Below are positions 19,437 to 23,344 of a DNA stretch of 23,344 nucleotides, one piece after another. Numbering within the stretch: the stretch's first letter is position 1; each line of letters starts with the position of its first letter. Location of the stretch: positions 1 through 23,344 of IMG/VR virus record IMGVR_UViG_3300018040_000021; one strand, given 5' to 3'. Below the pieces are notes generated by a model. That model did not search any database. It worked only from the letters and a program-made list of their open reading frames with translations, and was not told the DNA's origin. The stretch comes from a virus. Position numbers and translations under genes: made by a program.

Positions 19437-19715
19437 ATGGACGTTGAAAGCTCGGCAACGATTCAGGCGGCGATTGCGGCCGGCAAAGAGGCGCTAGCGG
19501 CTACGTTGGCGCAAGCAACCAGCGATATCACGGCGGCGCTCGATCAGGCAACGGCTCAAGCGGCCAACGAGTTAACTGGCATCGTGCAAGGGGCGCTTAC
19601 TGCGCTGCAAGGCATCGCAACGAAGGCCGCATCCGATCTGGATGCCGTCGCTGGCCGGTTGGATGGCGCCACCGTAACCAGTACCATCAAACTGGGGCCG
19701 AAAACTTCCTCTTGA
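19437..19715 (+). CDS. Ala-rich helical protein, 92 aa
   Basis: ATG 19437 follows AGGA by 4 nt. The product is helical (TIQAAIAAGKEALAATLAQA, ITAALDQATAQAANELTGIV) with a regular Ala heptad-like pattern and a short beta tail (TVTSTIKLGPKTSS). It may pair with the helical protein at 18813. It is the last gene of the + strand run before a 357-nt gap. Confidence 0.6.
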   Translation: MDVESSATIQAAIAAGKEALAATLAQATSDITAALDQATAQAANELTGIVQGALTALQGIATKAASDLDAVAGRLDGATVTSTIKLGPKTSS

Positions 19716-19770
19716 CGGCCGGAACGTACGATGAAATCCGCCCCACCCATAATTCCCAAAAAATTGAGTG

Positions 19771-19776
19771 TATAAT
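19771..19776 (+). promoter_or_regulatory. -10 element TATAAT upstream of the tRNA-like RNA
   Basis: TATAATCGG at 19771 matches the -10 context of the other promoters; no strong -35 is visible. Predicted start is near 19783. Confidence 0.5.
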
Positions 19777-19782
19777 CGGTTC

Positions 19783-19966
19783 GTGCTGTGCTGGTAGATC
19801 CCCTTCGGCCAGCTTACGGCGTGAGGAGTGCGGAGGGAGAAATCCTGAGCCTGGGGCAGACAGGCGGAGTATTCCAACGGTGATCTGGTACCGAGTCCAA
19901 AGGGCTGTGACACGGCCAGCCACGGCCAGAGAGCTAAGGGCCGGGTTCAATTCCCGGTCTTTCCGT
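19783..19966 (+). ncRNA. Structured RNA with tRNA-like 3' domain
   Basis: The 357-nt gap 19716-20072 holds a promoter-like -10 and a foldable stretch. Stems: GCTGG 19790-19794 with CCAGC 19809-19813; GCCTG 19849-19853 with CAGGC 19861-19865 around a 7-nt loop; GGCTG 19903-19907 with CAGCC 19917-19921. Near the 3' end a canonical T-arm occurs: CCGGG-TTCAATT-CCCGG (19941-19957), followed by TCTTTCC-G (19958-19965). These seven bases can pair with GGAGGGA at 19832-19838, making an acceptor-like stem that encloses about 134 nt. A normal D-arm and anticodon arm are absent. Alternatives: a phage attachment site carrying the 3' end of a host tRNA gene, or a tRNA with a large insertion. Confidence 0.4.
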
Positions 19967-20072
19967 TAAACCTGCCCCGCTTTTCGCGTTTTAAGCCCCG
20001 TGGCCCATTTCCGGGCAGTTTCCCCCTCGGGTACCCCTGAAAGTGGAATCTAGCCCCGTTTCCGCCTCTTGG

Positions 20073-20237
20073 CTATAGGCTGTAGACGACGTTACCGGCT
20101 GAATCCGTGACTTGGGCGCTTCCTGCCGGTGGCTTGACGATCATGGCCTGACGGATGGCGGTCTGGTAGGGGAAAGGCCCGCCCGCCGCTTGCCAGTTGG
20201 GGGATTGCCGGGGGCAGTAGTACCAGACCCAATACAT
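20073..20237 (-). CDS. Tiny phage-type protein, 54 aa, minus strand (leaderless)
   Basis: Read on the minus strand from ATG 20237, the product begins MYWVWYYCPRQSPNWQ and continues PYQTAIRQAMIVKPPAGSAQ, VTDSAGNVVYSL. The aromatic start, Cys and KPPAGSA turn recall small conserved proteins I know from phage genomes, though no function is known. TAGAAT (minus strand, 20244-20249) lies 6 nt upstream of the start, as at several other genes here, which supports it as a real gene despite its size. Confidence 0.55.
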   Translation of the reverse strand: MYWVWYYCPRQSPNWQAAGGPFPYQTAIRQAMIVKPPAGSAQVTDSAGNVVYSL

Positions 20238-20243
20238 GCTCGG

Positions 20244-20249
20244 ATTCTA
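20244..20249 (-). promoter_or_regulatory. -10 element TAGAAT, minus strand
   Basis: It reads TAGAAT on the minus strand, 6 nt before ATG 20237. With the + strand TAGAAT at 20280 it forms a divergent promoter pair. Confidence 0.5.
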
Positions 20250-20279
20250 CGCCCGCGCTCCTAAAAGTTGCAAGGGGTG

Positions 20280-20285
20280 TAGAAT
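20280..20285 (+). promoter_or_regulatory. -10 element TAGAAT, plus strand
   Basis: TAGAAT ends 6 nt before ATG 20292. No clear -35 is visible. Confidence 0.5.
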
Positions 20286-20291
20286 GAAGGC

Positions 20292-20744
20292 ATGAAACGC
20301 AATGACTTCGCGCTTGTCGCTCTGGTTTTGATTGGGATTGCGGTAGCGTTCTTCGGATTCCCCGCGCCGCATTCGGCCCGCGCTCAAAACACCGCTCTGC
20401 CGGCGAATCCGGCGCCCATTGTGGTGGCAACTATGCCGGTCTACAATACTCACACCATCACAATTCAGATCGAACAGACGGCGGATGCAAACCTGGCGGC
20501 GCTGGCGGCGTCCGGGATCGCGCTACCGGGGCGCTTGGGACGGCCTGGCAAAACGCAACAGTTCGCCTCGACCGATGCCCTGCTTTCCGCTTTGCTCTTG
20601 GAATATGTCAAGCAGAATACCCGCTCGTCTCCCGGCGCAACCGAGCTGGGGTTACAACAGCAAATCGAATCTTTGCGGCAACAGATCGTACAGGCGCAAC
20701 AGGCAGTTGGGCCGGTGGCTCAGGCAGTTTCAGAACAACAGTAA
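20292..20744 (+). CDS. Secreted or periplasmic coiled-coil protein, 150 aa (leaderless)
   Basis: Residues 1-32 are a signal peptide: MKRND, hydrophobic core (FALVALVLIGIAVAFFGF), then HSARAQ, with cleavage likely after ARA. The mature part has a beta strand segment (NTHTITIQIEQTADANLAAL), a basic Gly/Arg linker (GRLGRPGKTQ) and a Gln-rich helix (QQQIESLRQQIVQAQQAV). Its mix resembles spanin-type or periplasmic accessory proteins but no lipobox is seen. It is the only + strand gene among minus-strand genes and converges on the next one. Confidence 0.6.
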   Translation: MKRNDFALVALVLIGIAVAFFGFPAPHSARAQNTALPANPAPIVVATMPVYNTHTITIQIEQTADANLAALAASGIALPGRLGRPGKTQQFASTDALLSALLLEYVKQNTRSSPGATELGLQQQIESLRQQIVQAQQAVGPVAQAVSEQQ

Positions 20745-20753
20745 GAGGCCGGT

Positions 20754-21035
20754 TTATTGTTTGGGGGGGGCGGGTGGATTCGGTTTGCAATCCGCCGTCT
20801 TGGGGTCGATCTCGCAGCCTTTCTTCTTTCCAATTTCACCGATGACGGCGGCCACATTCGCCTGGGCTTGGTCAACGGCCCTGACGGCTTGCCAGTACTG
20901 CGACTCGGCGGCGTTCCTTGCGGCTACGGCCTCGGCTGCAATCCGTTGGGCGTCTCGGATCTTTAAGCGGTCGGAGTCTGAGGTCTGAGCGAACGCGGCG
21001 GCGGCGAGAATCAGAATGACGATTAGGCGTTTCAT
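20754..21035 (-). CDS. Small secreted coiled-coil protein, 93 aa, minus strand
   Basis: ATG 21035 is preferred to a TTG at 21056 because the signal peptide then starts correctly: MKRLIVILILAAAAFAQ. The mature part is one long charged helix (RLKIRDAQRIAAEAVAARNA, QYWQAVRAVDQAQANVAAVI) followed by two Cys (CEIDPKTADC) and a Pro-rich end (KPNPPAPPKQ). Such proteins are typical envelope-spanning or lysis accessory proteins. It begins 5 nt after the stop of the large upstream gene, so the two form an operon. Confidence 0.6.
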   Translation of the reverse strand: MKRLIVILILAAAAFAQTSDSDRLKIRDAQRIAAEAVAARNAAESQYWQAVRAVDQAQANVAAVIGEIGKKKGCEIDPKTADCKPNPPAPPKQ

Positions 21036-21040
21036 GGTGT

Positions 21041-22714
21041 CTATGTTCCTACGCAAGCGGTTGCGCTCGATACGAGTAGTCCGGTAGTCGTGGCGCAGAC
21101 GAAGCGTTGCCCCGTGGTGGACTTCAAGGGCGTGACGGTCAAGGTTCCGGAAAGTTCCGATGGCAATCCCCCCTCTTCAAGCAGAAAATAAATGGTAGAT
21201 CCACCTACAGGGGCTTGGAGGGAATGCACGCAGGCATTTTCAACTGTAGCGGGAGCGATAAATCCTTCTGCAGGGCAATCGTACGCAGCAACATTCTGAA
21301 ATTTTCCCAAACCCCACGAAGCAACTCCTTGAAACGCAATGGCTGCACTCCATCCCTCCACGTTTCCTGCACCGAGATCTACGATGTAGGGGTATATGGC
21401 TGCAATCGGGGCCTGATTGTTTGTACTGCCGTTGTAAGCGGCGCCATAATACAGCCCATAAGCTCCACCCCCGCCGTCATCCATTACCGCAATGCCGCTC
21501 ATGCCAACAGCAAATGATCCAGATTCCGAATAAATCGACAAGGCCGCATTGCCGTTGTTTGTCGATATTGTCACGGATGAGGGAAAGAGTTCTAAGGCTT
21601 CTGTTAATCCCGGCAGTAGAAGCGGGTTAACTCCAAATGTTGCCTCAGTGCTAGTAATCGCACTTACATATAACCCTGTCGATAAATCTGGAATCGAGAT
21701 ACCGTTTAGCATCCCATGGGAAACTCCGTAAATGTCATCTATTGGAGAGCCGCACACTCCGGTTACCGGCAGCGCTCCGGTATTCGAGTTGGGGTCCGTG
21801 GTCCGCTCGACAATGTAGCCGCTGGCGTTGGTTGGGCACGCGGGCGGGGTGATGATATTGTAGTTGCTGGCGCTCAAGGTCGCGTTACCGGTCGTCGTCG
21901 TGGCAATCGCTCCACCGGGCCCATTCCCGGCCAAAGTCAACCACGCGATTTGATACGCATACGTGGTTAAGCCCGCCGTACCGTGCTGCGTAATGCTAGG
22001 AGCCGCTGGCGTTCCAATCGACGTTTCAAACCATGCAAAGTTTGCGGAGTCGCCGGCCAGGAGTCCGCTCGAATTGTATTGCACGCTGGTATTCCCATCG
22101 CCGGCCGGAGCGCTGGTACAGGCGATGAGTTGTCCCGCCGCGTTTGTGCCTATGCAACCGTCCGATTTGGGGATTAAAGCTCCGTTGGTTCCAACTACCG
22201 TGGGGTTCGGATAGGTCCCCGCCAAATCTCCCCCCGCGGGTCCGATGGGCGTTGATCCCGATCCGGCGGCGGAAGTTCCGATGTAGCCGTAGAGCCTCGC
22301 TGTGACCTGGCCTGCGGCTCCTGTGGGCGTGAATAGGGTCACTCGAGTGCGGATGAAAGGCTGGTACCATCCATCGCTCAAGATGAGCGTTCCTGAAGTC
22401 GCGGAGGTTAGCGGATTGGTCCCGATGACGATGTAGCTTGACGAAACTATGGTGAACGTTCCAGGCCCGGTCCCCGCGGAGTTCCAGGGCGCCCCGTCTA
22501 TTTCGATGGATACCGCGGTCATGTCGATGGCGTCGTAAGTGAGGCGGAAGGCTACGCAGGGCGCGGTTCCACCGCTGGTATTGGCGTGACTGGGGCCGGC
22601 CGTGGCGCTCGTGTAGGTATCGGTCCATGCGCAGTCGGCCGTACCCTGTCCGAAAACGCAAACTGCGCTCAAAAGGAAGATCGCAAAAGCGGAAAGGGCT
22701 GGTATAGTCTTCAT
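21041..22714 (-). CDS. Large secreted beta-rich fibre/spike-like protein, 557 aa, minus strand (leaderless)
   Basis: ATG 22714 is chosen because it lies 7 nt after a minus-strand TATAAT and starts a signal peptide (MKTIPALSAFAIFLLSAVCV, cleaved near FGQ); a longer frame overlaps another gene. After an N-terminal beta domain (WTDTYTSATAGPSHANTSGG, TAVSIEIDGAP) comes GPAGGDLAGTYPNPTV (about residues 164-179), a motif widespread in phage fibres and collagen-like or trimeric beta proteins. Further beta repeats are Gly/Ser/Thr-rich. The last 40 residues (TIYFLLEEGGLPSELSG, KSTTGQRFVCATTTGLLVSS) could be a trimerisation end. A secretion signal is unusual for a virion fibre, so a host-derived or surface-displayed decoy/adhesin is also possible. 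Confidence 0.6.
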   Translation of the reverse strand: MKTIPALSAFAIFLLSAVCVFGQGTADCAWTDTYTSATAGPSHANTSGGTAPCVAFRLTYDAIDMTAVSIEIDGAPWNSAGTGPGTFTIVSSSYIVIGTNPLTSATSGTLILSDGWYQPFIRTRVTLFTPTGAAGQVTARLYGYIGTSAAGSGSTPIGPAGGDLAGTYPNPTVVGTNGALIPKSDGCIGTNAAGQLIACTSAPAGDGNTSVQYNSSGLLAGDSANFAWFETSIGTPAAPSITQHGTAGLTTYAYQIAWLTLAGNGPGGAIATTTTGNATLSASNYNIITPPACPTNASGYIVERTTDPNSNTGALPVTGVCGSPIDDIYGVSHGMLNGISIPDLSTGLYVSAITSTEATFGVNPLLLPGLTEALELFPSSVTISTNNGNAALSIYSESGSFAVGMSGIAVMDDGGGGAYGLYYGAAYNGSTNNQAPIAAIYPYIVDLGAGNVEGWSAAIAFQGVASWGLGKFQNVAAYDCPAEGFIAPATVENACVHSLQAPVGGSTIYFLLEEGGLPSELSGTLTVTPLKSTTGQRFVCATTTGLLVSSATACVGT

Positions 22715-22721
22715 GCGGACT

Positions 22722-22727
22722 ATTATA
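22722..22727 (-). promoter_or_regulatory. -10 element TATAAT, minus strand, for the fibre-like gene
   Basis: TATAAT on the minus strand ends 7 nt before ATG 22714, matching the leaderless arrangement on the other strand. Confidence 0.55.
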
Positions 22728-22750
22728 GGCCCGTGAGGAAGGCGGGGGGT

Positions 22751-22782
22751 ATTCCCAAGACCTTTTTGCGATCTTTGGGAAT
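22751..22782. repeat. Inverted repeat between zinc-finger and fibre-like genes
   Basis: ATTCCCAA (22751-22758) pairs perfectly with TTGGGAAT (22775-22782), with extra GA/TC pairs inside. No T-run follows on either strand. It may be a terminator for the upstream minus-strand pair that depends on a factor, or an operator for the promoter at 22722. Confidence 0.6.
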
Positions 22783-22956
22783 TTAGTGCGTTCCAGGAGT
22801 CGGGATTCGCGGTTTGCGGCGTTCTCTCCGCCAGCGGGCGCGGCGGGCGTTCCCGCACTGGCGGCATTCGCGCCGGGTGCCTTCGTCGTAAAACGTCAGG
22901 TTGGGCGATAAGAGGGCATGCCCGCGCTTACAGAGTTTGTGGGGATGGTCGCTCAC
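22783..22956 (-). CDS. Cys/His zinc-finger protein, 57 aa, minus strand
   Basis: GTG 22956 overlaps the stop of the upstream Nmad1-like gene as GTGA. The product has HKLCKRGHALLSPNLTFYDE then RRECRQCGNARRARWRRERR: Cys9-x3-His13 and Cys31-x2-Cys34 separated by about 17 residues, a small zinc-ribbon/HNH-like finger common in phage proteins, followed by a basic tail. It probably binds nucleic acid. The overlap and the conserved spacing support it despite its small size. Confidence 0.65.
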   Translation of the reverse strand: MSDHPHKLCKRGHALLSPNLTFYDEGTRRECRQCGNARRARWRRERRKPRIPTPGTH

Positions 22957-23324
22957 AGCGGTTGAGGTTGGGTGGGGTCGTACTCGAAAAATTGATGCTT
23001 TCCGGCGTTGGCGTCTTTAAATTCGGTTTGTACGATCATGCCGGAAATCAGCGTCAGGTAGGTGATAGCGTCCACGATGCGGCCGTGGATGCTTTCGGCG
23101 CTGAACGTCTTCCCGGTCTTCATGTAGCTGGCTATCGAGTCCAGGTGCTTCTTGGTGTACACCCACGCGACCTGATAGTCTTTCAGGCCGAGCTCGTCGG
23201 CGAGGCGCCGGAAGTTGGCGAAGCGGTCTGTGTCGTGGGCGTATTCCTTGCCCTTGGTGTCGCGCATCTTCACGACTTGGGCAAGCAGCGCGGCTTGGTA
23301 CTGGTCAAACGTTTCAAAGTTCAT
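22953..23324 (-). CDS. Nmad1/DUF1599-like phage protein, 123 aa, minus strand
   Basis: ATG 23324 has GAGGAG (23331-23336 complement) upstream. The sequence follows the layout of the nucleotide-modification-associated domain 1 (DUF1599) group as I recall it: KGKEYAHDTDRFANFRRLAD (Lys/Glu/Asp region), WVYTKKHLDSIASYMKTG, then IHGRIVDAITYLTLISG (the HGRI-D helix near the end). Members are widespread in phages and are proposed to act on nucleotides or modified bases; the reaction is not established. The all-helical pattern fits MazG/dUTPase-like folds. It is coupled to the zinc-finger gene. Confidence 0.6.
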   Translation of the reverse strand: MNFETFDQYQAALLAQVVKMRDTKGKEYAHDTDRFANFRRLADELGLKDYQVAWVYTKKHLDSIASYMKTGKTFSAESIHGRIVDAITYLTLISGMIVQTEFKDANAGKHQFFEYDPTQPQPL

Positions 23325-23344
23325 TGTGGGCTCCTCGGTTCAAA

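Noticed and set aside
22715-22867. Longer N-terminus for the fibre-like gene from ATG 22867
   Set aside because: It would overlap the zinc-finger gene in another frame and would bury the signal peptide; the start at 22714 explains both.
1-23344. CRISPR array, insertion sequence, integrase or origin repeats
   Set aside because: No regularly spaced repeats, terminal inverted repeats with a transposase, recombinase motifs or iteron clusters were seen; the repeats found are few and dispersed.

Overview
This window looks like part of a bacteriophage (or closely related virus-like element) genome with a GC-rich codon style. Reasons: densely packed small genes with ATGA/GTGA/TGATG overlaps, a long run of beta-rich structural-type proteins, a two-domain phage glycosyltransferase, a peptidoglycan-hydrolase-type protein, HNH-type and zinc-finger small proteins, a ribbon-helix-helix protein and an Nmad1/DUF1599-like early protein. 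No ribosomal, metabolic, integrase, polymerase, terminase, portal or tape-measure gene is recognisable. Secreted products have signal peptides ending in Ala-Gln or Gly-Gln; this resembles Acidobacteriota, but the host assignment is inference only.

Layout. 1-3.4 kb (+): a chain of tiny membrane proteins, a mosaic RNP-motif protein and the glycosyltransferase. 3.4-10.1 kb (+): putative virion module: membrane-anchored beta protein, Arg-rich membrane protein with nested starts, a strongly signalled 249-aa capsid-like protein, small transmembrane proteins, then five consecutive or near-consecutive beta-sandwich (jelly-roll-like) proteins. 10.1-12.3 kb (+): small genes, three of which end in the same 84-bp module, and an HNH-type protein. 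12.34-12.73 kb: a promoter and a structured noncoding RNA candidate. 12.8-14.6 kb: small genes, many apparently leaderless, plus a perfect 47-bp intergenic repeat. 14.7-17.5 kb (+): three large beta-rich adhesion/appendage-type proteins. 17.5-19.7 kb (+): small proteins, lytic protein, RHH protein and Ala-rich helical proteins. 19.77-19.97 kb: second RNA candidate with a tRNA-like T-arm. 20.0-23.3 kb: mostly minus strand: two secreted proteins, a tiny leaderless gene, a zinc-finger protein and the Nmad1-like gene; one + strand secreted gene lies at 20.3 kb.

The most unusual themes are: (1) copy-and-paste of 45-84 bp segments into the 3' ends of genes, once in a new reading frame; (2) a promoter style in which TANAAT sits 6-9 nt before the start codon on both strands, predicting leaderless mRNAs, with a subclass carrying ACTTGCGC-N18-TANAAT; (3) two structured RNAs; (4) many copies of one beta-sandwich family together with many small membrane proteins and no tail-assembly genes, which raises the possibility of a tailless, membrane-containing virus. 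A tailed phage whose terminase/portal/tape-measure genes lie outside the window remains a fair alternative.
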